A stretch of DNA of 41,576 bases from positions 1 to 41,576 of the forward strand of contig CAILVF010000073.1 of the NCBI GenBank assembly GCA_903837605.1, read 5' to 3'. Shown one piece after another: positions 17,934 through 26,576 of the stretch; position 1 is the first letter of the stretch; the number at the start of each line of letters is the position of its first letter. The notes beneath the pieces are model-generated. The model was given only the letters and a program-made list of their open reading frames with translations, had not been told where the DNA came from and did not search any database. The DNA is from an uncultured Bacteroidales bacterium (GTDB taxonomy: Bacteria; Bacteroidota; Bacteroidia; Bacteroidales; FEN-979). The translations under genes were made by a program, and so were the position numbers.

Positions 17934-18980
17934 GTGAAAGTCGGGGGAAAGCATTACCGGACCGTATGGATGGAAGACCATGCTGTATTTTTCATAGACC
18001 AGAACCTCCTTCCTTTTGAGTTCCTTATCAGGCAATCACACAGCTACAGGCAGACCTGCCATGCCATCAGGACCATGCAGGTGAGGGGAGCCGGGGCAAT
18101 AGGCGCTATTGCAGGCTTCGCCATGGCCCAGGCCTTTTTTGAAGCCGAAGAACTGCACGACCCCTCAATAATCCAAAAAGCTAAGACTGAGATAGAATCC
18201 ACCCGTCCCACGGCCCGTAACCTCTTTTATGCCGTTGAAAAAGTTTACGCATCAGGCCATGGTTCGTCATTAACGGCTTTCAATGAGGCCCATGCGATAG
18301 CCGGTAAAGATGCTGAAGACTGCAGAAAAATAGGTGAATACGGCAATGGCCTGATCAAAGATGGGTTCAGGATAGAGACCCACTGCAATGCCGGATGGCT
18401 GGCCTTTGTCGATTACGGCTCTGCCTTGTCGCCGGTTTATAAGGCTCATTCGGAAGGTAAAAATATTTTTGTGTATGCGGATGAGACCCGTCCGCGTAGC
18501 CAGGGCGCCAGGCTCACCGCCTGGGAACTCCATGAAGAAGGCGTGCCCCATACCATCATTCCCGACAACGCAGGGGCCTGGCTGATGTCGCAGGGAAAGG
18601 TCGATATCATGATCACCGGAGCCGACCGGATTGCATCCAATGGTGATACTGCCAACAAAATCGGCACATTTGAAAAAGCCCTTGCCGCCAAAGCTTTGGG
18701 GATCCCGTTTTATATTGCGGCTCCCCTTTCAACCCTTGACATGAATTGTAAAACCGGGAAAGATATCCCCATCGAGGAACGCAGTCCCGACGAAGTCCTT
18801 TTTGCCGAAGGCCCCGATGAAAGCGGTGTAATGAGAAAGATCAGGCTGGCCTCACCGGGCTCGGGGGCATTCAACCCCGCTTTTGACGTAACCCCGGCTG
18901 AGCTGATCACGGGAATCATTACGGAAAAGGGGGTCACAGACGCGTCGCAGGATGGATTGAGGAGGCTGGTGGCGGGATGA
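17934..18980 (+). CDS. mtnA: S-methyl-5-thioribose-1-phosphate isomerase (eIF2B-like)
   Basis: Converts 5-methylthioribose 1-phosphate to the ribulose form in methionine salvage. 348 residues. Seen: RGAGAIGAIAGFAMAQAF, HCNAG containing the catalytic-type Cys, NGxxIKDG-like GNGLIKDGF, and MITGADRIASNGDTANKIG containing the catalytic-type Asp, in family order. I place the start at the GTG at 17934 (VKVGGKHYRTVW), because homologs begin there; the open frame extends further up but only through the lipoprotein gene in another frame. The alternative ATG at 17970 would cut a conserved strand. The 2-nt gap to the upstream stop suggests translational coupling. Ribose-1,5-bisphosphate isomerases share the fold and cannot be fully excluded. 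Confidence 0.88.
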   Translation: MKVGGKHYRTVWMEDHAVFFIDQNLLPFEFLIRQSHSYRQTCHAIRTMQVRGAGAIGAIAGFAMAQAFFEAEELHDPSIIQKAKTEIESTRPTARNLFYAVEKVYASGHGSSLTAFNEAHAIAGKDAEDCRKIGEYGNGLIKDGFRIETHCNAGWLAFVDYGSALSPVYKAHSEGKNIFVYADETRPRSQGARLTAWELHEEGVPHTIIPDNAGAWLMSQGKVDIMITGADRIASNGDTANKIGTFEKALAAKALGIPFYIAAPLSTLDMNCKTGKDIPIEERSPDEVLFAEGPDESGVMRKIRLASPGSGAFNPAFDVTPAELITGIITEKGVTDASQDGLRRLVAG

Positions 18981-19066
18981 CTGGGTTGCTGGGTTGCTGG
19001 GTTGCTGGGTTACTGGGTTGCTGGGTTACTGGGTTGCTGGGTTGCTGGGTTACTGGGTTACTGGAT
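18981..19066. repeat. 8-bp tandem array (CTGGGTTG/CTGGGTTA)
   Basis: Ten intact head-to-tail units fill 18981-19060: six CTGGGTTG and four CTGGGTTA, followed by a decayed eleventh (CTGGATGA). The first unit begins at the very next base after the mtnA stop codon, and the array ends about 24 bp before the next start codon. No inverted partner arm. Confidence 0.95.
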
Positions 19067-19089
19067 GAAAAACAACTAAAATATAATAT

Positions 19090-22000
19090 ATGAGAAAAAA
19101 ATCATTTATCAGCAGTCTGATCGCAGTTCTGATCACGATGGGCATTATCACGTCGGCCTTTGCACAGGATGCAAAGCCGGTAACGAAGGCTGAAAAAGCC
19201 TCAAAAGAAAAAAGCAAGGATAAGCCCGCCGAAAAAGTCAAAGACAAAGATAAGGACAAGGACAAAAAGAAAGAGGACACGGTTTACAACTCGGCCCTGG
19301 TCTCGGGTCTTAAATGGAGGGGCATCGGCCCTGCTTTCACCTCGGGCCGTATTGCCGATTTCGCCGTCAACCCGAAGAACCACAGCGAATGGTTTGTAGC
19401 CGTGGCTTCGGGCCATGTATGGAAAACCGTGAACAACGGCACTACGTTTGACCCGGTTTTCGACAGTTACGGCGCTTACTCCATGGGTTGTATCATTTAC
19501 GATCCGAACAATACCAATGTTCTCTGGCTGGGGACGGGTGAACATAACCACCAGCGTTCACTGGGGTACGGCAACGGCGTATATAAAAGCTGTGACGGCG
19601 GAAAGAGCTGGAAATTCATGGGCCTGAAAGATTCCAGGCAGATCGGCAAGATCGTTGTAGATCCGCGGAATTCCGACGTGGTTTACGTGGCAGCCGAAGG
19701 TTCCGTTTGGGGTCCCGGGGGCGACCGCGGATTATATAAAACCAACGATGGCGGAAAGACCTGGAAAAAGATCCTCGAAATAAGCGAGAATACAGGGGTT
19801 AACAACATAGTAATGGATCCCAGGAACCCCGACGTTCTATATGCTTCTTCGGAACAGCGCCGCCGTCATGTATTTACAAAGATCGGGGGGGGGCCCGAAA
19901 CTGCCCTGTACAAATCGGTCAATGCAGGCGAGACCTGGGACAAAATGACCAACGGCCTGCCCTCGGCCGATATGGGAGGCATGGGGCTTGCCATATCTCC
20001 TGTGAATCCCGATATCATTTATGCAATAATTGAATCCACTACCGACGCTTCAGGTCTTTACCGCAGCGCCGACCGGGGGGCTTCCTGGCAAAAGATGAGC
20101 AACCACTCGGCCCAGGGACAGTATTACAACATCCTCTTTGCCGATCCTAAAGTCCTAGATAAGATCTATTCGGTTGAAACCATTTCGCAGTTCAGCGAAG
20201 ATGGCGGCAAGACATGGAAACCCGTCGGGAACAATAAACGCCATGTGGATGACCATGCCATGTGGATTGATCCCGACGACAACAAACATTTTTTCATCGG
20301 CGGCGACGGCGGTGTTTATGAAACCTTTGATGCAGGAAAAGAATATATCTTCAAATCAAACCTGCCGGTGACCCAGTTTTACCGTGTGACGGTCGACAAT
20401 TCCTCACCATTTTATTATGTATACGGCGGCACCCAGGACAATAACAGTTTTGGAGGACCTTCGAGAAATATAAGCGGTACGGGTGTCCTTACCGACGAAT
20501 GGTTAGTGACCCAGGGAGGTGACGGATTCTGGTCACAGATTGATCCGCAGGACCCTAACATCGTATATTCCGAATCCCAGTATGGAGGGATGGTGCGTTA
20601 CGACAGGAAAAGCCAGGAAGGTGTCGATATCAGGCCTGAACCCCGCAAGGGCGAGGATTCCTACAAATGGAACTGGAATACACCCCTGATGATCAGCCCG
20701 CATTCCCACACCCGCCTTTACACAGCCGCAAACAAGGTGTTCCGCAGCGACGACCGGGGCCAGTCCTGGCAGGTCATCAGCGACGACCTAACGGCAAAGA
20801 TCGACAGGAATACCTGGCCGGTCATGGGGAAATACTGGCCTTCAGATGCCGTACAGAAAGATATCTCCACATCCCTCTATGGTACGATTATTTCGATGGA
20901 TGAATCTCCTGTTAAAGAGAACCTCTTATATACAGGTACCGATGATGGTTTGATCCAGGTAACTGAGGATGCAGGAAAGAACTGGACGAAAATCGACAAA
21001 TTCCCCGGGATCCCCGCGAATACCTATGTAAGCGACATCATGGCATCACGTTTCGACGAGAATGTGGTATTTGCCTCCTTCGACAATATCCTCAGGGATG
21101 ATTTCAAGCCTTATATCCTGAAGAGCACCGACAAAGGCAGGAACTGGGTTTCCATTGCAGGGAACCTTCCCGAAAATGGAACCGTTCACAGCATCCAGCA
21201 GGATTTCGTCAATCCGGAACTGGTTTTTGCTGGTACTGAATTCGGGGTGTTTTTCACCATCGATGACGGAAAGAACTGGATCAGGCTGAAATCGGGCATT
21301 CCCGATGTACAGATCCGCGACATGGCTATCCAGAAAAGGGAAAGCGACCTTGTTGTTGCTTCTTTCGGAAGAGGCTTCTTTATCCTCGATGATTACAGTC
21401 CCCTGAGATCTCTTAAGAAGGAAAACCTGGATAAGGATGCTTTCATTTTTCCTGTAAAAGACGCCCTGATATACCTGCAGGGTGATTCCAAGTACGGGCA
21501 GGGTTCCACGGTTTTTGCCGCAAAGAACCCCGATTTTGGCGCTACCATCACTTACTACCAGAAAGATGTACCGAAGACGAAAAAGGACATCCGCCAGGAA
21601 AAAGAAAAAGAACTTTTCAAGAAAGGCGAACCTATCCCCCAGCCCACCGACTCGACCCTGCATGCCGAGAAGATGGAGATCGCTCCTTTTCTCACTTTCA
21701 CTATCACCGATGAAAAAGGAAACCCTGTGCGTATCATTCATAAAAGCCCTTCGAAAGGCATAAGCCGTTTGACATGGGACCTGAGGTACCAGAGTGTAAG
21801 GGCGGTGAATGCCGATAAATATGATCCCCTGGCCGACAACGGAAGCGGGGTACTTGCGATGCCGGGGAAATACAAGGTAAGCATGAGCATGACTGCCGGC
21901 GGTGAGACCAAAGTCCTGGCCGGCCCGGTTGAGTTCATCACGAAACCACTTGAAAACACCAGCCTTCCTCCTGCAAACAGGCAGGCCGTTGTTGAGTTCC

Positions 22001-22458
22001 ACCAGAAAGTTGACCAGCTTACCAGGGTCATGCAGGGCACCGAGGATTATGCCGAAAACCTGAACAAGCGGGTTTCCAGCATTCTCCAGGCAATCAACAG
22101 TACTCCCGTGGTACCCGCAGATCTCCTGAAGAAAGCCAGGGCAATCCAGGCTCAGCTTGACGAGATCCTGAACCAGAAATTCAACCGCCAGAGCGCAAGG
22201 CCCAGCGAGGAGGAAAATCCGCCGGCGCCGGTCACCCTGAACCAGAGGCTCGGGAAGCTGAGCTGGATCAGCTTTGGCAGTACGGGAGATCCGACCATCA
22301 CACAAACCGATGCGTACAATATACTGATGGACGAATTTCCTCCGGTTTACAAGCAGGTAAAACAGCTTGGCGAAGTGGATATACCCCAGCTTGAAAAGGC
22401 TATGGAATCCATTGGCGCACCTCTCACCCCGGGCAGGCTGCCTGAATGGAAAAAATAA
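19090..22458 (+). CDS. Secreted BNR/VPS10-type beta-propeller protein
   Basis: 1,122 residues with a signal peptide (1-25, ending TSAFA) and a highly charged linker (about 27-62) dominated by KDKD-type repeats. The body, about 70-760, contains at least nine Asp-box (BNR) motifs of the form SxDxGxxW, such as SCDGGKSW, TNDGGKTW, SEDGGKTW, TEDAGKNW and STDKGRNW, indicating sortilin/VPS10-type beta-propellers, probably two. The C-terminal 350 residues carry a beta-sandwich-like stretch and a helical segment; there is no T9SS sorting domain, so export ends in the periplasm or follows another route. Such proteins are often labelled glycosyl hydrolase, but I see no sialidase FRIP/Arg-triad pattern, so enzymatic activity is not supported. 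Monocistronic with a hairpin terminator. Confidence 0.88.
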   Translation: MRKKSFISSLIAVLITMGIITSAFAQDAKPVTKAEKASKEKSKDKPAEKVKDKDKDKDKKKEDTVYNSALVSGLKWRGIGPAFTSGRIADFAVNPKNHSEWFVAVASGHVWKTVNNGTTFDPVFDSYGAYSMGCIIYDPNNTNVLWLGTGEHNHQRSLGYGNGVYKSCDGGKSWKFMGLKDSRQIGKIVVDPRNSDVVYVAAEGSVWGPGGDRGLYKTNDGGKTWKKILEISENTGVNNIVMDPRNPDVLYASSEQRRRHVFTKIGGGPETALYKSVNAGETWDKMTNGLPSADMGGMGLAISPVNPDIIYAIIESTTDASGLYRSADRGASWQKMSNHSAQGQYYNILFADPKVLDKIYSVETISQFSEDGGKTWKPVGNNKRHVDDHAMWIDPDDNKHFFIGGDGGVYETFDAGKEYIFKSNLPVTQFYRVTVDNSSPFYYVYGGTQDNNSFGGPSRNISGTGVLTDEWLVTQGGDGFWSQIDPQDPNIVYSESQYGGMVRYDRKSQEGVDIRPEPRKGEDSYKWNWNTPLMISPHSHTRLYTAANKVFRSDDRGQSWQVISDDLTAKIDRNTWPVMGKYWPSDAVQKDISTSLYGTIISMDESPVKENLLYTGTDDGLIQVTEDAGKNWTKIDKFPGIPANTYVSDIMASRFDENVVFASFDNILRDDFKPYILKSTDKGRNWVSIAGNLPENGTVHSIQQDFVNPELVFAGTEFGVFFTIDDGKNWIRLKSGIPDVQIRDMAIQKRESDLVVASFGRGFFILDDYSPLRSLKKENLDKDAFIFPVKDALIYLQGDSKYGQGSTVFAAKNPDFGATITYYQKDVPKTKKDIRQEKEKELFKKGEPIPQPTDSTLHAEKMEIAPFLTFTITDEKGNPVRIIHKSPSKGISRLTWDLRYQSVRAVNADKYDPLADNGSGVLAMPGKYKVSMSMTAGGETKVLAGPVEFITKPLENTSLPPANRQAVVEFHQKVDQLTRVMQGTEDYAENLNKRVSSILQAINSTPVVPADLLKKARAIQAQLDEILNQKFNRQSARPSEEENPPAPVTLNQRLGKLSWISFGSTGDPTITQTDAYNILMDEFPPVYKQVKQLGEVDIPQLEKAMESIGAPLTPGRLPEWKK

Positions 22459-22520
22459 AGGGCCCGCAAGGAAAATGTATAATGTACAGATTACCTTGCA
22501 GACCCTGTATTCCTGATGAA

Positions 22521-22557
22521 GTATCCCCGCTTTGCCGTTTGGCAGGGCGGGGATTTT
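22521..22557 (+). terminator. Hairpin terminator after the propeller gene
   Basis: ATCCCCGC (22523-22530) pairs with GCGGGGAT (22547-22554); an inner GCC/GGC pair extends the stem around a GTTT loop. T residues follow on the plus strand. It also lies just past the stop of the convergent beta-barrel gene. A separate weaker stem GCAAGG/CCTTGC lies at 22466-22499. Confidence 0.7.
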
Positions 22558-22562
22558 CATTT

Positions 22563-23357
22563 TCAGAGTTTCATTTTAACCCCGAAGGTGATACCCATAT
22601 TGTTGAATGGATAAGAATTTTTCAATTGCTGATCGGGGGCATCATCTGATTTTTTAAAATCCGTTACGTCTTTGACAAACTTTACTTCCTTCTCAAAAGT
22701 TGTCAAATCGCCGAGCTTGTCAACGCCGTTCTCGGTATATTTCACAAGTTTCCCTTTGGTAGGGGCATAGGCCATAGCGTCATAATAGATTTCGCCGTAG
22801 ATCGAAAGATTGTCGGAGAGCTCGAAATCACATCCCAGAGCCGCGGTACCGCCAATGGAGACGCCTCCCGTATATTTGATCAAACCTACCGATTCTACAG
22901 TTCCTCTTGTTACATCGAACTTGCATTTAATACCCGGTAAAACACCGACGATAACGCCAACCCTTGCATAGGGCGCCACGCTGCCGAGGTCAAAATCGGG
23001 CTGGATCAAAACGGCGGGGATGAGCTGAAGCATAGAACCATTGAATTTATTCCAGCCGGTAGGGCTTCCCACTAAGTTGGTAGAAACGTCGATCTTCGTG
23101 TTGAAACCCATACGGTATGCAACTCCAAGCTCGATGGCCATAAAGTCGTTGACAAAGAGACCTGCTCTCACGACCGGTTCAAAGCCTTTGCCCAGTCCGA
23201 TCGGATGAACTTTTGTGGCTCCCGCCGGTGCATACAGGTCATAAGTACGGGCCGTATTTATCCCTGCTCCGATACCCAGCGACACATAGAACGAGTTCTG
23301 TGAATAAGCCAATGAGGCGCAAAAAAGGCAAACAAAAAGTAAAATTTTGGTTTTCAT
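22563..23357 (-). CDS. Outer-membrane beta-barrel protein
   Basis: 264 residues: signal peptide (1-20, MKTKILLFV... ending LAYSQ) then NSFYVSLGIGAGINTA, glycine/aromatic-rich alternating strands, and a terminal strand NNMGITFGVKMKL. Family knowledge: 8-12-stranded outer-membrane barrels of unknown role. The open frame starts further up at a TTG (23396), but the ATG at 23357 directly begins the signal peptide and is preceded by AGGAGC, one of the few Shine-Dalgarno-like sites in this window. Convergent with the propeller gene, divergent from the flippase. Confidence 0.85.
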   Translation of the reverse strand: MKTKILLFVCLFCASLAYSQNSFYVSLGIGAGINTARTYDLYAPAGATKVHPIGLGKGFEPVVRAGLFVNDFMAIELGVAYRMGFNTKIDVSTNLVGSPTGWNKFNGSMLQLIPAVLIQPDFDLGSVAPYARVGVIVGVLPGIKCKFDVTRGTVESVGLIKYTGGVSIGGTAALGCDFELSDNLSIYGEIYYDAMAYAPTKGKLVKYTENGVDKLGDLTTFEKEVKFVKDVTDFKKSDDAPDQQLKNSYPFNNMGITFGVKMKL

Positions 23358-23434
23358 AGCTCCTGGTTTTAATGAAACTTTGTTTATGGTATGCAAATTA
23401 CTTAAAAAAGAACAAATGAATTTGACAAACTTGT

Positions 23435-23442
23435 TAATTTTG
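23435..23442 (+). promoter_or_regulatory. -7 box for the flippase gene
   Basis: TAATTTTG matches TAnnTTTG and lies 22 nt before the TTG start at 23465. It overlaps the in-frame stop (23435-23437), so the coding frame cannot begin upstream. Confidence 0.5.
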
Positions 23443-23464
23443 TTACCGATCTATCTCAGCGCCC

Positions 23465-24784
23465 TTGGCCCGTAAATCATATTTCAAAGACATCCTCTCG
23501 GTTTTTGGCAGCAATTTATCAGTTACCATCAGCAACCTGCTGATCGGGGTGATACTGTCGCGGGTGCTTGGGGTGGCAGGGTTTGGATTGTATTCATCGA
23601 TAATAGTAGTACCTGTCATCGTGATCGGGTTCACCCAGCTGGGAATACGGCGGTCGACCATCTACCATATCGGAAAAAAAGACATTGACGAGAACAACCT
23701 GGCCTCGGCGCTTATCCTGCTCTGGTTTTACACTTCCTTTCTCAGTATCATCATCTGCGGAATGGTTTTCTTTTTCTCTTACAACCAGCCTTTTGACCCC
23801 CTGCTTGTCGTGCTGGTTCTGCTTACCATACCCCTGCTCCTGATGAACCTGTTTGCAGGGGGCATTTTCCTGGGGAAAGAAGAGATTCTCAGGGCCAATA
23901 TAATCAATGCCGGTCCCACCCTGCTGACGCTCGTGCTCACCGTTTTGTTCGTATGGTTCATGAAACTCTCGGTCCTCGGGGCATTCATTGCGATCGCCTG
24001 TGCAAATTTCATCATGTTCTTTTTTGTGTACCATACCATTATCGGTGAATACCGGTATAAGATCACATGGAAGTACCACGAACCCCTGATGAAAAGCATG
24101 GTAAAACTAGGCCTGGTCAATGCAGTGGCTATCTTCGTGATGCAGCTGAACTACCGTCTCGATGTACTGATGCTGAAAAAACTGTCAACCCTTGAACAGG
24201 TCGGGTTCTATTCTGTTGCCACCCAGATTGCCGAGCAGGTATGGCATATCCCTTATGCGATTGAGACCATTATTCTCAGCCGTTCGGCCAATACCGACGA
24301 TGATGCCAAAGTGACCCGGATTGTTTCCTCCATATTCAGGGTATCCATGCTGGCAGGGATATTTGTATCGATTGCCATTTTTTTCGCGGCACCATTCCTT
24401 ATCCCCCTGGTCTTTGGTGCTGATTACACCGGAAGCGTCCCCATGATACAGGCTATTTTACCCGGGATACTGATCCTCGTCGCATTCAGGATACTGAACA
24501 GCAGGCTAACGGGAAAAGGCAAACCCGAAGTAGCTATTTACACTTTCGTGCCGGCTCTCGTAATCAATTTCCTTGCCAACCTCTTTCTCGTTCCCAGGTT
24601 TGGCGGGATGGGGGCTGTATGGTCGACCAATATCAGCTATACCCTGGGGTCCATAGCCTTCCTTATCGTCTATTCCAGGAAAATCAAAGTCCCTATTAAG
24701 GAAATCCTTTCTTTCAAAAAGACGGACTTCCTTTTTTTGCGGCAGTTTTCTGCCCGAGGCGACGGTAATAAAGAGACTTTGTGA
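23465..24784 (+). CDS. Polysaccharide/oligosaccharide flippase (Wzx-type, MOP superfamily)
   Basis: 439-residue polytopic membrane protein with about 12 hydrophobic segments, opening MARKSYFKDILSVFGSNL, and with the SRVLGVAGFGLYS signature of Wzx/RfbX flippases near residue 33. Its family moves undecaprenyl-linked saccharides across the inner membrane. The only possible initiation codon between an in-frame stop (23435) and the first membrane segment is TTG at 23465; a -7 box 22 nt upstream supports it. The last 71 bp overlap the tail of the convergent TMTC-like gene. No glycosyltransferase cluster surrounds it, so its substrate is unknown. Confidence 0.88.
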   Translation: MARKSYFKDILSVFGSNLSVTISNLLIGVILSRVLGVAGFGLYSSIIVVPVIVIGFTQLGIRRSTIYHIGKKDIDENNLASALILLWFYTSFLSIIICGMVFFFSYNQPFDPLLVVLVLLTIPLLLMNLFAGGIFLGKEEILRANIINAGPTLLTLVLTVLFVWFMKLSVLGAFIAIACANFIMFFFVYHTIIGEYRYKITWKYHEPLMKSMVKLGLVNAVAIFVMQLNYRLDVLMLKKLSTLEQVGFYSVATQIAEQVWHIPYAIETIILSRSANTDDDAKVTRIVSSIFRVSMLAGIFVSIAIFFAAPFLIPLVFGADYTGSVPMIQAILPGILILVAFRILNSRLTGKGKPEVAIYTFVPALVINFLANLFLVPRFGGMGAVWSTNISYTLGSIAFLIVYSRKIKVPIKEILSFKKTDFLFLRQFSARGDGNKETL

Positions 24785-26576
24785 CATCTCCAAGTTCACT
24801 GTACAGTTCAGCTATTGCATAGGAAGCGCCGGAATCACCAGGCTGTATCTCCAGTATCTTCTGGTAGCATGAAATGGCTATGAAATATTTTCCCATCTGG
24901 TGGTTTGCCATGCCCATATTGGCCCACGCAGGAATATACAGGGGATCCACGGCAACAGCCTTTTGAAAATAATACAAAGCCGAATCATAACTTTTTTCGA
25001 TGTTCAGAAAAACCGTGCCCATGTCATTGAGGGTATTACAGCTTAAAGGATACACTTTCAATGAAAGACGCAGATGCTTCTTAATGGCTTCCCGTGAAGA
25101 CTCGGTTGAAAGGCCATACCTAGTGAAATCCTCATCCTTGTATAAATTGGTCAACAGGTAACCCGCATACTGGTAATTGGCTTTGGCCGATTTTTCCAGT
25201 TTGGGAATATCATTTGCAAATACCGACCCGGAATCCCTCCATTTTGCATTCCGGTTGATCGTAAGAAGTCCGTAAGGGATAAGGATCGCTACAGCCATGA
25301 CAATAATCCTGAACCTGGCATCAAATTCTATCGTAAGGCTGTTGGGCTCGGTTTTACCCAGCCTGAATATCATTAATACCAGTATCATCATAAATCCCAG
25401 GGAGGCAAGGAACACAGAGCGCTCAGCGACTATACCCGGGACCGGGAAAAAGAGGTTTGAATAAATTATAATCGATACAAGGTACCAGAGTATTGCAAAT
25501 GACAGGAATGTTTTACTGCGGATTCTGATGAGGGCGTAACCCAGCAGAAGGGTGTAAATCATTACCGAAAGGAGCACCAGGGGATTGGCAAGTGCAGCAA
25601 GCCGGATCATATTGTAGCCGTAGTAGTAAAGCAGCGGATGAGGGTAAACAAGTATCTTTAAATAAAACAGCAGTGAGATCATGCTCGTGCCAAGCCTGAT
25701 CCATATATTCTTTTCAAAGAACAGTGCATTGTCAAAATAGTAATGCATACTGGCCGGATGAGGCAGGAAAATACGCGGGACAAGGAAAGCGGCGAGCGCT
25801 GAGATTACGAACATGCAGGCGGCAATGAAAATATCACGCTGCTTCATATTGCTGAAGAAATACATTACAAGGATATACAAACCGATAAATGGCAGGGCCG
25901 ATACCTGGCTGATGCAGGCCAGCACGAGCAGGAGGCAGGTCAGGATGATATAGCTGAATCTCCTGGAATATGTATACGAGAGCAGGGTGTACATTCCCGC
26001 CATTCCAAAGATATAAGCAAAGAGCTCGTCCCTGTTTTTCAAACTGGCAACCACTTCTGTATGCACGGGATGGGCCATGAACAACATGGTGATAAGAACA
26101 GGGAAAAGAATGTTGTAATTGATCAGAAGGCGCCTGAGAACGTAAAACGTGATGAGTGAGGCAATAAAATAAAGGAACACATTTATAAGATGGCTCTTCG
26201 AGGGCTTCTCTCCCCAAAGGCTGTATTCCATTGCAAAAGAAGACCCGGAGAGCGGCCTGTAACTTCCTGACCGGGATTCGGTGCCGTTACCGTCATCGGC
26301 CAGGTATGAACTGAGAATAAAAGGGATTGCCTTATAGCCCTGCCTTACCACATCGTTGTGGGTGACAAGGTTGTCGTCTATTGAATATTTATTAAGCAGG
26401 GTGTTGCCGTACAGGAGGAATGCCCAGATGAAGATAACGGCAATGACAATAAGATTTGCAGTACGCGGTAATGAAGGCGGGAAAGCCGAATCGGCTTTTA
26501 CCATTCCCTTTTTTACAGCTGCCAGGGTCCTTGCGGATGGTTTTTTCCTTGCTTGCTTTTTCATCCGCTCATTCAT
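24714..26576 (-). CDS. TMTC-like GT-C membrane protein with C-terminal TPRs
   Basis: 620 residues with about 10-12 membrane segments followed by roughly three TPRs (about 500-610). The N-terminal half shows the hallmarks of the eukaryotic TMTC O-mannosyltransferase family (GT-C fold): an acidic pair in the first luminal/periplasmic loop (D67-D68), SYRPL (105-109), HLIN (129-132), AHPVHTEVVASL (158-169) and NRDE (171-174). By family knowledge such proteins use a lipid-linked sugar on the outer face of the membrane; the sugar and acceptor here are unknown. ATG at 26576 overlaps the rsmA stop by 8 nt (ATGAATGA); an ATG at 26564 is possible; the longest frame would use a TTG. Last gene of an operon with rsmA; its end overlaps the flippase gene. 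Confidence 0.82.
   Translation of the reverse strand: MNERMKKQARKKPSARTLAAVKKGMVKADSAFPPSLPRTANLIVIAVIFIWAFLLYGNTLLNKYSIDDNLVTHNDVVRQGYKAIPFILSSYLADDGNGTESRSGSYRPLSGSSFAMEYSLWGEKPSKSHLINVFLYFIASLITFYVLRRLLINYNILFPVLITMLFMAHPVHTEVVASLKNRDELFAYIFGMAGMYTLLSYTYSRRFSYIILTCLLLVLACISQVSALPFIGLYILVMYFFSNMKQRDIFIAACMFVISALAAFLVPRIFLPHPASMHYYFDNALFFEKNIWIRLGTSMISLLFYLKILVYPHPLLYYYGYNMIRLAALANPLVLLSVMIYTLLLGYALIRIRSKTFLSFAILWYLVSIIIYSNLFFPVPGIVAERSVFLASLGFMMILVLMIFRLGKTEPNSLTIEFDARFRIIVMAVAILIPYGLLTINRNAKWRDSGSVFANDIPKLEKSAKANYQYAGYLLTNLYKDEDFTRYGLSTESSREAIKKHLRLSLKVYPLSCNTLNDMGTVFLNIEKSYDSALYYFQKAVAVDPLYIPAWANMGMANHQMGKYFIAISCYQKILEIQPGDSGASYAIAELYSELGDVTKSLYYRRLGQKTAAKKGSPSF

Noticed and set aside
19090..22458. 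Calling the propeller protein a sialidase or glycoside hydrolase
   Set aside because: Asp boxes are structural; I see no arginine triad or FRIP motif that would support an active site.
21046..22560. A 504-codon open frame on the minus strand opposite the propeller gene
   Set aside because: It lies entirely antisense to a gene with strong family motifs and has low-complexity, Phe/Leu/Arg-rich content and no recognisable domain; it is a shadow of codon use on the other strand.
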